Shown here piece after piece: positions 9,450-18,518 of a stretch of DNA of 34,012 nucleotides. The stretch lies in assembly GCA_011620695.1 (NCBI GenBank), contig WOYT01000087.1, positions 1 through 34,012 on the forward strand, written 5' to 3'. Positions within the stretch are counted from its first letter, which is position 1. Every line of letters begins with the position of its first letter. The translations under genes and the position numbers were made by a program. Below the pieces are notes generated by a model. The model had not been told where the DNA came from. It was given only the letters and a program-made list of their open reading frames with translations, and made no database searches. This DNA comes from Proteiniphilum sp. GTDB lineage: Bacteria; Bacteroidota; Bacteroidia; Bacteroidales; Dysgonomonadaceae.

Positions 9450-9559
9450 AGTGCATCATTCTTGGTGGTGGCATGCAGTCCGATCAGGTTACCGGTGAAG
9501 CCGCCCGCTACATTCGTAAATTTTTCTTTGCATTCATTATGGTAAAAAAAGATTGTGTG
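9440..9559 (-). pseudogene. Orphan C-terminal fragment, 39 codons, glycosidase-like
   Basis: Between the regulator stop and the GH31 start, one minus-strand frame is open from a stop codon at 9560-9562 to TAA at 9440-9442. It reads like a protein tail: FTNVAGGFTGNLIGLHATT followed by KNDALPE. The hydrophobic/glycine pattern ending GLxAT resembles the last strands of the concanavalin-like domain that closes many GH43 enzymes. No plausible start precedes it: an ATG in another frame reaches a stop after nine codons. I read it as the remains of a deleted gene. The family assignment is inference; the open frame itself is directly visible. Confidence 0.4.
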
Positions 9560-9592
9560 TTATGCAAATTTAGTTTACTCCGTAATGAATGC
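9530..9592. repeat. 13-base inverted repeat, 12 of 13 matching, 37-base spacer
   Basis: The arms are 9530-9542 (gcattcattatgg) and 9580-9592 (ccgtaatgaatgc). The spacer contains TAAATTTG on the minus strand (9565-9572), which matches the Bacteroidetes -7 consensus TAnnTTTG, but I see no good -33 element. The repeat overlaps the start of the orphan fragment. It may be an operator for the block B promoter, an RNA stem, or a scar of rearrangement. Confidence 0.45.
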
Positions 9593-9642
9593 ATCCTGAT
9601 TTTGGATAGTTAATTCACTATTATAGATAATTCAGAATTATT

Positions 9643-12600
9643 TCAGAGCTTGGATGGGGATTTCCCGTAATAGGCCTTGAAGGCAGCACTAAAATACTTT
9701 ACACTGGAGAAACCACATAATTCACTCACCTCTGTCACTGTGTATTTACCGGACTGGATCAGTTTCAGTGCATGATTCAGCCGGATGCTCTTGATGAAAT
9801 CGATGGGCGACAAATCTGTCAGCGATTTGATCTTTTTATAAAGAAGTGAGGAGCTGACATTCATTTCTGAGGCAAAAGCCTCCTTGTTAAATTGTGAGTT
9901 GTCCATGTTTGCATGTACCACACTCACCGCTTTCTTCACAAACTGATCGTCCAATTCATTGAGATAGATCGATTCACTTTCATTTTCCCTTTCATCGATC
10001 AGACGGAGAGCTTTATCCCTGACAATTTTCCGGTTCTGGATGATATTGGATATGCGTTGATGAAGCAGAGTCATGTCGAACGGTTTGGTGAGATAATCAT
10101 CTGCTCCCAACCCCAGCCCCTGCAGCTGATCAGCTTTCTCGTTCAATGCGGTCAACAGGATGACCGGTATATGAGATGTTTCATAGGTAGACTTGATGAG
10201 CCGGCAGAGTTCAAACCCATCCATATTGGGCATCATCACATCAGAGATGATCAGATCGGGCATTTTTTTCCGGATCATATTCCAGGCAATTTCGCCATCG
10301 CTGGCGGCAGCGATTTTGTATCTGCTCTGCAGCGATTGCTGCAGGAACTCTGTCAATGTATCATTGTCTTCCACAATCAGCAAATAATCCTTCTGAGTAC
10401 TCTTCTGGTTGTTTTCAGTGATGGCCTCGACGTCTGTGGCTGGCAGGGATTCCTGTTTATTGTTACTTTGCCTGTTTACTGACAGCGATGGAGATAGTGT
10501 TGAAACCTCTTTATAAGGGACGGTGATCCGAAACAGGGAGCCTTCATTTTCCCTGCTCTCAAGTGATATGGTACCTTCGTGCATGGCTACGTAGTTTTTC
10601 ACCAGCAGCAGGCCGATACCTGAACCTACAATGGTTGAGTTGACCACATTGTCTCCCCTGTAAAACTCCCTGAAGAGTTTTTTCTGGGCATTTTCTGAAA
10701 TACCCAGGCCTTGATCTCTCACCTCCAGTACCCATCTGCTTGGTTCGCAGGTTAGTTTTATTTCAACCTCTCCTTCCGGATGAGAATACTTGATGGCATT
10801 CGAAATCAGGTTGTCTACCACTTTTTCAATTTTCAGTTCATCCACTGCTGTTATATAGGACTCACAATTGGAGTGAAAAAGAAGTTTTATTTTCTGTTTG
10901 GCTGCTGCAGCATCGAACATAGATTTCCGCTGACTCACTATCCTGACTATGTCGCTCATTATAAAGAAAGCCTGACCCTTGCCGATGTCCACTTTCTGGA
11001 AATCGAGCAGCTGGTTTGCTACGGAGGAAAGGCGACCGGCTTGTTCAGTAGCCAGATTGAGGAAATAACGTCCTTTCTCCGAGAGGTTCTTCTCCTTTTT
11101 CAGTTCCTCTATGGGCGCGTTGATCAGTGTAAGAGAAGTGCGGATGTCGTGTGCCATATTGGTGAAAAAGCTGATCTTATCTTCAGCATGTTGTTGCCTT
11201 ATGCGGTTGATGTAGTATCTGAGGATAAGCGCAAGAATAGCCGCGGTAAAGATAAAGAGCAGCAAACGAAACCAGATTGTTTTCCACCAGGGAGGGGTGA
11301 TCTGAATCAGCAGAGAACGCTCCTGGATAATCTGTTTCAGGGAGTTGTCGTACATCCTGATTTTCAGTGAATAGTTGCCACTGGGCATGCTTGCATATGT
11401 GATTGCCCGGGAATTGGTCGGCTGTGTCCAATCTTCGTCAATCCCTTCCATTTTCCAGGCGAATTTCGATGAGAGTGCTGTTGTTCCGATAGACAAAATC
11501 TCAAGTGTAAGCGTGTTTTGGTCATATTTCAGTGATATCTCCTGCAATTCATCGAGCGGTGATGTAAGTGAAAAATGGGGATGGTTCCGTAATGAACGCC
11601 CTGATATGACGATATCCTGGAAATAAATTCTCCCTCTGGAGGGTGAAAAAAGCATTGCATCCGGTTCAAACATCAGTGCACCGCTGCTGGTGCCCCAGAT
11701 GAGCTGACCGTTAGCAAGCTTTATGGATGCATTCTGGTTGAATGAGACATTGAAAAATGAAGGCAGAGAGGAGAAAATTTCAATATTCTTCTCTTCCGTA
11801 TTGAATTTGCAAAGCCCCGACTCAGTCCCCAGCCAGAGGTGTTTACCTTCCCTGAGGATACAGTTCACATAGTTGGAAAGTAATCCCTCATTGGTAGTGA
11901 ATTTTTCTACAGTGTTATCCCTCAGGTTATAGCGCACCAGTCCGTCGCCAGAAGTTGCCATCCATACATTGTCTCCAATGATGATCAGGTCATACAGGAG
12001 ATATCCCTCCAGGATTGTCCGTGTACGGCCCGAATGAGTGTTCAGCAGACTCAGTCCGTAGGTGCAGGCAAGCAGAAGATTCCCCGGTGAGAGTTCCGTA
12101 AATGCATAGACCGGTTGAAATGGATAGGCCTTGAAACGCTTCTCACTTTCGATGTAACGGAAGATCTGACCCAACGGACTGCCCATCCAGAGATCCCCAT
12201 TACTATCTCTGTAAATATCAAAAATATAGTCATTTGTCATGGATGAGGAGCTATTTTCGCTCGAATGGTGGGCAATTTCCCTGCCGGATTCACCATCGAT
12301 GACATAGACGCCAGAAGAATAGGTGCCTGCCCAGATGTTGCCATTTAGGTCTTCACATAGTGAAAGGAAAACCTGCGCCTGTTCCTGCAGGTTCTGATAA
12401 TAGGTGCGCCAGCTATTTGTAGTCTTATTCCAGCAGCTCACACCGTTATTGGTTGCGAACCATATGTTGCCTCTGCTGTCTTCCAGGACTTTGTTCACAT
12501 TATCATTGCTCAGTGAGTTGGGGTTGTTGATCTGATGAGTAATTTGTGTAACCTCTGCCGATTCCTGATCAAAATAGGAAAGTCCGCCGCTGTAGGTACA

Positions 12601-13542
12601 TACCCAGATACGTTTGTTCTGATCGAGGAATATGTCATAGACCCCGTTCCCTTTCAGAGAGAGCGGATTGTCGGGGTTTTCCTTGTAGATATTCAAAACC
12701 TGTCGTCCGTCGTTGGTCAGTTCCCAGATCCCCTGTCCGTCAATCCCGATCATCACTGTGGTGTCAGTATTAGCCACAATAGCCTGAACGGGTTGTTTGG
12801 GAAAAGGATCTAGTGATGGTTTTGTTAAAATATTTCTGGATACATCATAGAGATACAACCCGTCGGAATTGGTCCCTATCCAAAGCTGCTCATCCGAATG
12901 GTTGTAGTATAATTTTGTGACCTTTAATTCGTTATCTTCTTCATATTTGTAGAGTTGCCTGTCTGTGAGGGAATGGGTGTTCATCAACCAGAATCCGTTA
13001 TTGGTGGCCATCAGCAGCTGTACCTCATCAATCCAGACGAAATCATGCAGATCTGCATATTTTTCTTTTCCTATTGTAATCAGTTTGTTATCCTGGTATT
13101 TGTACAAACCGGTGGATGCAGCAATCAGGATGGACCCGTTTTTGTCAACAGCAATCCTGTTCAGTACCAGATGGGTGTCATTCAGTGGTTTGCGGATGTC
13201 GATCAGCAGATCGAAACGATCGAACACAGCATTGTAGAGAAATATCTGCCCGTTATTGGTGAAAGCCAGGAGTGAGTCATTGTCGTATAGTAGTTTTGTG
13301 TAAATGATGTTGGGCGTTTCGTAGGGTAACTGATAGATATGGTAGCTGTTGTCTGTTAGCCGCAGTATGCCGCTCTTAGAGGATGCCCAGATAAAACCGT
13401 TCCGGTCCATACATACGGAAGCCACTTCCCGCATGCTGATTCCGTGAATGCTGTTGATATCATAGAATTTCACATTCGAGGAATAGCTGAAGGAAACGGA
13501 AAGAAGGAGAACGGCAATTATGAATCTGGTTTTCATCAACAA
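9643..13542 (-). CDS. Hybrid two-component system sensor/regulator of the locus
   Basis: A 1299-residue single-chain sensor and transcription factor. Order: signal segment 1-21; two-component propeller repeats about 25-650 (motifs such as GNIWFATNNGV and KHLWLGTESGL); Y_Y_Y domain about 690-748; membrane helix 755-777; histidine kinase with H798 in MAHDIRTSLTLI; ATPase with the N-box near 911 (NLISNAIKY), D943 in DQGLGI and the glycine box near 973; receiver domain about 1053-1160 with phospho-acceptor D1101 and K1153 (LTKPF); AraC-type HTH about 1200-1299. The periplasmic propeller would bind an oligosaccharide from the target glycan and switch on the neighbouring operons. All phosphotransfer residues are present. 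Either Met1 or Met3 could be the start. It lies between the two enzyme blocks and has its own promoter. Confidence 0.95.
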   Translation of the reverse strand: MLMKTRFIIAVLLLSVSFSYSSNVKFYDINSIHGISMREVASVCMDRNGFIWASSKSGILRLTDNSYHIYQLPYETPNIIYTKLLYDNDSLLAFTNNGQIFLYNAVFDRFDLLIDIRKPLNDTHLVLNRIAVDKNGSILIAASTGLYKYQDNKLITIGKEKYADLHDFVWIDEVQLLMATNNGFWLMNTHSLTDRQLYKYEEDNELKVTKLYYNHSDEQLWIGTNSDGLYLYDVSRNILTKPSLDPFPKQPVQAIVANTDTTVMIGIDGQGIWELTNDGRQVLNIYKENPDNPLSLKGNGVYDIFLDQNKRIWVCTYSGGLSYFDQESAEVTQITHQINNPNSLSNDNVNKVLEDSRGNIWFATNNGVSCWNKTTNSWRTYYQNLQEQAQVFLSLCEDLNGNIWAGTYSSGVYVIDGESGREIAHHSSENSSSSMTNDYIFDIYRDSNGDLWMGSPLGQIFRYIESEKRFKAYPFQPVYAFTELSPGNLLLACTYGLSLLNTHSGRTRTILEGYLLYDLIIIGDNVWMATSGDGLVRYNLRDNTVEKFTTNEGLLSNYVNCILREGKHLWLGTESGLCKFNTEEKNIEIFSSLPSFFNVSFNQNASIKLANGQLIWGTSSGALMFEPDAMLFSPSRGRIYFQDIVISGRSLRNHPHFSLTSPLDELQEISLKYDQNTLTLEILSIGTTALSSKFAWKMEGIDEDWTQPTNSRAITYASMPSGNYSLKIRMYDNSLKQIIQERSLLIQITPPWWKTIWFRLLLFIFTAAILALILRYYINRIRQQHAEDKISFFTNMAHDIRTSLTLINAPIEELKKEKNLSEKGRYFLNLATEQAGRLSSVANQLLDFQKVDIGKGQAFFIMSDIVRIVSQRKSMFDAAAAKQKIKLLFHSNCESYITAVDELKIEKVVDNLISNAIKYSHPEGEVEIKLTCEPSRWVLEVRDQGLGISENAQKKLFREFYRGDNVVNSTIVGSGIGLLLVKNYVAMHEGTISLESRENEGSLFRITVPYKEVSTLSPSLSVNRQSNNKQESLPATDVEAITENNQKSTQKDYLLIVEDNDTLTEFLQQSLQSRYKIAAASDGEIAWNMIRKKMPDLIISDVMMPNMDGFELCRLIKSTYETSHIPVILLTALNEKADQLQGLGLGADDYLTKPFDMTLLHQRISNIIQNRKIVRDKALRLIDERENESESIYLNELDDQFVKKAVSVVHANMDNSQFNKEAFASEMNVSSSLLYKKIKSLTDLSPIDFIKSIRLNHALKLIQSGKYTVTEVSELCGFSSVKYFSAAFKAYYGKSPSKL

Positions 13543-13641
13543 ATATATTCTGGTACATCAAACAAAACAGTCAGCGGACAGTATCATCCCTTAAACATTG
13601 TGGCAATGCCTCCTTCTATTATTATATAGAAAATGATACTT

Positions 13642-13673
13642 CAAAGATAACAATATTTGTCTGAAAAACCAAC
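13642..13673 (-). promoter_or_regulatory. Bacteroidetes-type promoter of the regulator gene
   Basis: On the minus strand TATCTTTG (13642-13649) matches the -7 consensus TAnnTTTG exactly. GTTGG (13669-13673) supplies the -33 TTG element, with 19 bases between TTGG and the -7 box, which is the expected spacing. Transcription would start near 13635 and leave a leader of about 90 bases before the ATG at 13542. Confidence 0.65.
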
Positions 13674-13688
13674 AGCATTGTCCTGTTG
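13663..13688 (-). terminator. Weak intrinsic terminator after GH3, overlapping the regulator promoter
   Basis: On the minus strand CAACAG (13683-13688) pairs with CTGTTG (13670-13675) across a 7-base loop, followed by GTTTTTC. The 6-bp stem is short, so termination may be partial and some read-through from GH3 into the regulator is possible. The hairpin shares bases with the -33 element of the regulator promoter. Confidence 0.4.
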
Positions 13689-13726
13689 TTGTGATTCAAA
13701 ACCGTTCTCCTTCTCCTTTATCTTTT

Positions 13727-16700
13727 TCACTTTATCCGGTCATAAGCAATTCCTTCATTCTTGATATGAAAATAATCAAATGAGACATCAAACGGTGTGT
13801 CCGGTTTGGTGGTGTCGGAATCGAACCAGAAGGTGCTGGTCATGCTCTGCGTGATGATGCCGTCGCAGGCAATCAGGCCCACCCTGATATCACGCAGCAT
13901 GGCATCTGCGCTACCAAGCATATGATATTCCTCACCGTTGAATGAATGGTATGCAGTGTAGCGGGCTCCCTCTTTTGTCAATCGGAGGTAGAGGGGTTGA
14001 TCACCGGTAATCGTCTCCTTCAGGTCAAACGTCGCCACAGATTTTGCAATATCATTCTCTTCCACCAACAGCTCTATGGTGCCCGGCTGTGGTCCTTTCT
14101 GTCGGGTGGTCTTGGTCACTGCACGGAGCATCAGTTTCACGAAGTTGTGGTCGTCCTGCCATGCAATGATTCCTGCATTCTCCGGTTGTGAGGGAGCCCG
14201 TGAGCCAAATAGTTTTGTCTCTATGGTCCAGTCGTTATTGGCACTTTGCAGGAGCAGGTTGCGGGCGTTGTTGCTCTTTTCCGATACATCCCCCTTTTCG
14301 GTGGTGATAGTGAGTGAACCCGGGTTGGATGAGAAGGAGTGATTGACACTGTTCTCCCTGATCCACTTCCACTGTGAACCTGGACGGGTTCCATTGAATT
14401 CATCGCTCACGGAGGGGCGGTCGAAGTTCAGGTAGTAGCGGTTCTCTTCCATCGTATGGTAGTCAATAAAACGTATAATGGCTGTGCCGGGAATGGCAGT
14501 GGCCTGTTTAATCTCAACGCTGGTTGCCTCACTTACCGCTGTTGCTTCCACCACCGGTATGGCAGACTGCTCTTTCATCAGAAAACTGTAAGCTTTCACT
14601 TCTGGGTTGAATACCTTAAGTGGCTTGCCGTTCACCTTGATCGAAGCGGGGGTCAGGTTGGGAACCACCTTGACCGGGTAGCTGTCGGATGCTGTAGTGC
14701 CGTTGTAGGTAACGTAGGCGAAGACGGAAGCAACGCCCGGGAGTTGTGCCGTGATTGTTCCGTTTTGGTCCACACTCACCACCGACGGATTGTTACTTTT
14801 ATAGGTAACCTGAGTCTTCTCAGTAGCGATGAAGCTGTCGTCCAGCAGTGTTGCCGACAGGCGGGTCTGTGCCGTCTCTCCCGGTTGCAGGATCATCTTG
14901 TCCGACTCGGCTACAACCGTTGCCAGTGCTGGCTTCAATTGTCCTTTCATCACCGCTTCAACAGTCCCCCTGATATCGCGTGAAGAGGCGCCCACCTCAA
15001 AGGTGTAAGCCCCTTGGTCGAAGGTGATGTGGTTTTGCTCCGCCTCCCAGTACCAGAGATCGGCGCAGTCGATGTCGATGGAAACGGTTCGGGTCTGTCC
15101 GGCGGGGATGGTGACCCTTTTGAACCCTTTCAACCGTTTGAGCGGCCGTCCTTTCGCCTGGGCATCGGCTGTCCTGAGGTAGACCTGTACAATCTCGTCG
15201 CCGTCTCTCTCTCCACTGTTGGTTACATCTGTGGTGATGGTGATCCTGTCATAGGGGGTGATCTCCTTCTTGCTGATGCTGAAATCACTATAGTCAAAAG
15301 TGGTGTAGGAGAGTCCGTAACCGAACTCATAGGAGACCTCCTTGTCGAAATACCAGTAGGTCCTGCCATTTCTGGTCTCATCACCCCGCAGTGCATAATT
15401 ACCAAACGCAGGAAGGTCATTGACGGAGCGATACCAGGTAACGCTGCTCTTTCCGCCGGGATTGACCTCGCCGAACAGGATTTTTGCCATGGCTGTTCCC
15501 TGTGCCTGACCGTTATAGCCGGTGTATATCAATCCGGGAATGTTCGGGTTCTGCTTGATGGCTTCCACCTCCACCATGCCCATTGTTTGCATCACCACGA
15601 TGGTATTGGGATTGACAGCAGCCACCGCCTCTATCAGCTGCATCTGATTGCCAGGCAGGGAGAGGGAGAAGCGGTCCGATTCCTCTCTGCCGGTATTCTG
15701 GTCTGTGCCCACGAATATGAGTGCCACATCGGCTGCGGCCACCCTGTTGAGTGTTTCGGGGTCTACTGACTCCGGTTGCGGCTCCCGAAAGACAAAGTAG
15801 AGATCCTGCGGTCCGGTGATGCCGAGTGTGTTCACTTTTACCGGGAGTGTGACCCCTCTTCCAAAAGAGCGGGGGACAGCGCTATTCTCAATGGTCTGCG
15901 AGGCGATGATGTTGCCGGTGGCTGCACCCACCCTCACCTCCAGGGTGCCGCCACTTTGTGTCACGTTCAGTTGCAGGATCAGTGAATCCAGGTGAGTGAT
16001 GTCGATGTTGTGGTAGGCTGTCCAGTCACCATCCTTGATGCCCTGCAGCGAGAGGTTGCCGAACCGTTCCGCGGCGATGATGCCGGGAGCGGCAGCATCG
16101 AAAGCGGTGGCGTTGTACTCTTTGCGCTCACCGCTGCTGCTGCGCGTGGTGAAACTGTGCAGCACGAAGAAATCGGTTTTGCGGCTTGTATTGCCCCCTT
16201 CAGCATGAAACAGCTCGATGGGGAGGTTGTGTTGTTCGATGTAGTTGCGGAGTCCCTGCAGGTGGGAGATGCTGTAGTGCTTCTCCACCAGGCCGGAATA
16301 ATCACCCAGTTCCACTCTGTCGGCCTGCGGTCCCAGGACTGCAATCGTGCGGACCTTTTCCGGGCAGAGGGGGAGTGCTCTACTGCCGGTGCTTGCCACC
16401 GGTTCATTTTTCAGCAGGACCGGGCTCTTCGTTGCGATCTCCAGTGCCAGGTCGTTGTGTGCAGGGTCGTTAATGATGTCAGGCCTGAGTCTGGAGTAGG
16501 GGACGATGGAGGGGGGATCAAACTCACCCAGCCGCATGCGGATGGTCATCATATTGATCAATGCCCTGTCGATATCCGCCATGGTGATCAAGCCCTGTTG
16601 CAATGCTTCCAGCGCATTGCTCTGATACTCTCCTCCACAGTCTGAGTCTACACCGGCCTTCAGACCGGCTGCCGTGGCCTCTACTCCATCTCTCAGGTAA

Positions 16701-17545
16701 TGATGCCCCTGATAGATGTCGGAGATCGCCCCGCAGTCGCCCGTCACATACCCCTGTAGGCCGAATGTTTTTCTGGCAATAGAGTCAACAAGAAATTTGC
16801 TGGCAGAGACGGGGACTCCGTTCACGGCATTGTAAGCCGTCATGATGGCGGGGAGGTTATCTTTCTCAATCAGTGATTTATATGGGCTGAGATAAAATTC
16901 ACGCATATCCCGTTCGTCGAGTTCCGAGTTGCCGTTGTGACGGTTGTATTCGCTGTTGTTGGCGATGTAGTGTTTACCGGTAGGCACCGTTTTCAGGTAG
17001 CTGGAGTCATCACCCATCATCCCTCTCACAAAACCGCCGGCCAGTTTCGAGATTAGAAAGGGATCTTCACTGTAGCTCTCGGCGGTACGGCCCCAGCGGG
17101 GATCCCTTGCCGGTTCGATGACTGGCGACCAGTAGGTGAGGGTGAAGATTCTTTCGTTGTTGAAACCCCTGGCCTCATCTGCAATCACGGAGGCCTCTTT
17201 TCGTATCAGCTCCGGATCCCAGGTGCTGCCCACGGCGATGCTGTTGGGGAATGAGGTGGCTGTCATTCCGGCGTTGTCGTTTCTGCCTACAACCCCATGC
17301 AGTGCCTCGCCCCACACATCATACTTGTTGATCCCCAGCCGGGGGATAGGTGACATGGTATTCCCCAGCAGGGTCTGTTTCTCTTCCGGTGTAAGCCGGG
17401 AGACAAGATCGGTTGCTCTCTCCTCAAAGGAGTAGGTGGTGTTGAGGTAGATAGGTTGTTCGTTTTTTCCACTACAGGAATCTTGGGCAGTCAAGTTTAT
17501 CTGAAATAGGATCAGCAACAGGGTGCCGAGAGAAATCTGTTTCAT
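13727..17545 (-). CDS. Multimodular GH3 beta-xylosidase/beta-glucosidase with inserted CBM6 and C-terminal Ig and concanavalin-like modules
   Basis: The start is set at 17545 (MKQISLGTLLL, a normal signal peptide); a longer reading from 17662 would put about 39 unlikely residues, including several Cys, in front of it. The product has 1272 residues. In this numbering: GH3 TIM barrel about 30-360 with nucleophile D270 in VTGDCGAIS, typical of xylosidase-like GH3; the alpha/beta sandwich domain split by a CBM6-like insert about 461-589; acid/base candidate E622 in GREESDR; fibronectin-III-like domain about 755-860; bacterial Ig-like domain (BIG_2) about 870-960; a small beta domain about 962-1040; and a concanavalin-like domain about 1045-1260 like that closing many GH43 enzymes. 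It would release xylose (or glucose) from oligosaccharide ends. It starts 49 bases after the lactonase stop. Specificity is inferred. Confidence 0.88.
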   Translation of the reverse strand: MKQISLGTLLLILFQINLTAQDSCSGKNEQPIYLNTTYSFEERATDLVSRLTPEEKQTLLGNTMSPIPRLGINKYDVWGEALHGVVGRNDNAGMTATSFPNSIAVGSTWDPELIRKEASVIADEARGFNNERIFTLTYWSPVIEPARDPRWGRTAESYSEDPFLISKLAGGFVRGMMGDDSSYLKTVPTGKHYIANNSEYNRHNGNSELDERDMREFYLSPYKSLIEKDNLPAIMTAYNAVNGVPVSASKFLVDSIARKTFGLQGYVTGDCGAISDIYQGHHYLRDGVEATAAGLKAGVDSDCGGEYQSNALEALQQGLITMADIDRALINMMTIRMRLGEFDPPSIVPYSRLRPDIINDPAHNDLALEIATKSPVLLKNEPVASTGSRALPLCPEKVRTIAVLGPQADRVELGDYSGLVEKHYSISHLQGLRNYIEQHNLPIELFHAEGGNTSRKTDFFVLHSFTTRSSSGERKEYNATAFDAAAPGIIAAERFGNLSLQGIKDGDWTAYHNIDITHLDSLILQLNVTQSGGTLEVRVGAATGNIIASQTIENSAVPRSFGRGVTLPVKVNTLGITGPQDLYFVFREPQPESVDPETLNRVAAADVALIFVGTDQNTGREESDRFSLSLPGNQMQLIEAVAAVNPNTIVVMQTMGMVEVEAIKQNPNIPGLIYTGYNGQAQGTAMAKILFGEVNPGGKSSVTWYRSVNDLPAFGNYALRGDETRNGRTYWYFDKEVSYEFGYGLSYTTFDYSDFSISKKEITPYDRITITTDVTNSGERDGDEIVQVYLRTADAQAKGRPLKRLKGFKRVTIPAGQTRTVSIDIDCADLWYWEAEQNHITFDQGAYTFEVGASSRDIRGTVEAVMKGQLKPALATVVAESDKMILQPGETAQTRLSATLLDDSFIATEKTQVTYKSNNPSVVSVDQNGTITAQLPGVASVFAYVTYNGTTASDSYPVKVVPNLTPASIKVNGKPLKVFNPEVKAYSFLMKEQSAIPVVEATAVSEATSVEIKQATAIPGTAIIRFIDYHTMEENRYYLNFDRPSVSDEFNGTRPGSQWKWIRENSVNHSFSSNPGSLTITTEKGDVSEKSNNARNLLLQSANNDWTIETKLFGSRAPSQPENAGIIAWQDDHNFVKLMLRAVTKTTRQKGPQPGTIELLVEENDIAKSVATFDLKETITGDQPLYLRLTKEGARYTAYHSFNGEEYHMLGSADAMLRDIRVGLIACDGIITQSMTSTFWFDSDTTKPDTPFDVSFDYFHIKNEGIAYDRIK

Positions 17546-17594
17546 AGGAGCTTTTATATTAAGAATCAATTGTAATGATTTGATATTGAATCCA

Positions 17595-18518
17595 TTATTC
17601 CGACATGTTTTTGAAATAGGGCATCTTGGGCAATTCGCCAAAGCCATAGAACTTTTGCGCATTGAGGCCGAGGAAGAGTGCTTTTTCTGTTTCCGTGAGC
17701 AGAGTTGATCGGATGACGAAGTCGTACGACATCCTGTAGGTGATGGCCACCATGGTGCGGGGATAATCGGATCCCCACATCAGCTTGTCGATACCTACCA
17801 GCTCGATAGCTTCGCGGATAGCCCAGATGGCTCCGATAAAGGGATAAAACTCTTCGTGGAAGAGCCAGGTAATGCCACCCGACTCAATCATCACATGTTC
17901 GTGTCGGGCCAGTTTGATCTGCTCCTGCCACTCCTTTCGTGTCACCATACCGAAATGACCGATGGCAATCTTCAGTGAGGGGCAGGCGGCAATGATCTCC
18001 TCCATCTCTGCCACCTGTGTAGCACCGTCGGCCAGGTCGATGGAGAGGATGATCCCCTTCTCCTGCATCATGTGAAAGAGCTGCATCATCTCCTCCCCGG
18101 TGAGCCATGTTCTGCCTGTATCGGTGATCAGCCGTTGTGCGGGAATCTTGATGGCTCTGAATCCGTTTCTGATCAGCTCTTCCGCCTCCCGGCAGAAACC
18201 GGGCTTTCGCAGGTCCACCATCCCGCAGCAGAGAAACCGCTCCGGGTAGGTTCGCTGCACCTCCACCAGGTAGTCGTTCTGGTTCCCGTCGATATACTCC
18301 TGTGTGATCACGCTGGCTGCCACCTGCGCGTAATCCATGTTGGAGAGAAATATCTCCGCGCTATTTCTGCCGTCGGTCATGTAGGGTGGCAGCATCTGCC
18401 GCACCTCACCCATGAACAGCGATTTCCCGTTCGTCAGTGTTTTGATCTGCCGGCCATTTACCTCTGCATCCTGTGACAGCCAGAGGTGGGCATGTGCATC
18501 TATCAACAGGTAATTCAT
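17595..18518 (-). CDS. Amidohydrolase-family sugar lactonase, probable L-galactono-lactonase
   Basis: The start is set at 18518 (MNYLLIDAHAHLW), giving 307 residues; the longer reading from 18569 would overlap the upstream gene by more than 50 bases. ATGA at 18518-18515 joins this start to the stop of the dehydrogenase, indicating translational coupling. The protein is an Amidohydro_2-type barrel: metal-binding HxH at H9/H11, a conserved His in IGHFG, and the strand-8 Asp D251 in MWGSDYPR. No signal peptide, so cytoplasmic. Members of this group hydrolyse sugar lactones such as L-fuconolactone and L-galactono-1,5-lactone. Together with the next two genes it matches the L-galactose pathway of Bacteroides vulgatus (lactonase, MDR dehydrogenase and AKR adjacent). 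An L-fuconolactonase role is the main alternative. Confidence 0.75.
   Translation of the reverse strand: MNYLLIDAHAHLWLSQDAEVNGRQIKTLTNGKSLFMGEVRQMLPPYMTDGRNSAEIFLSNMDYAQVAASVITQEYIDGNQNDYLVEVQRTYPERFLCCGMVDLRKPGFCREAEELIRNGFRAIKIPAQRLITDTGRTWLTGEEMMQLFHMMQEKGIILSIDLADGATQVAEMEEIIAACPSLKIAIGHFGMVTRKEWQEQIKLARHEHVMIESGGITWLFHEEFYPFIGAIWAIREAIELVGIDKLMWGSDYPRTMVAITYRMSYDFVIRSTLLTETEKALFLGLNAQKFYGFGELPKMPYFKNMSE

Noticed and set aside
15014-15769. 251-codon plus-strand frame
   Set aside because: It lies opposite the GH3 gene, has no signal or domain pattern, and its composition is that of a complement frame.
17546-17662. Longer N-terminus for the GH3 protein
   Set aside because: The extra residues hide the signal peptide and overlap the lactonase gene; MKQISLGTLLL is the natural start.
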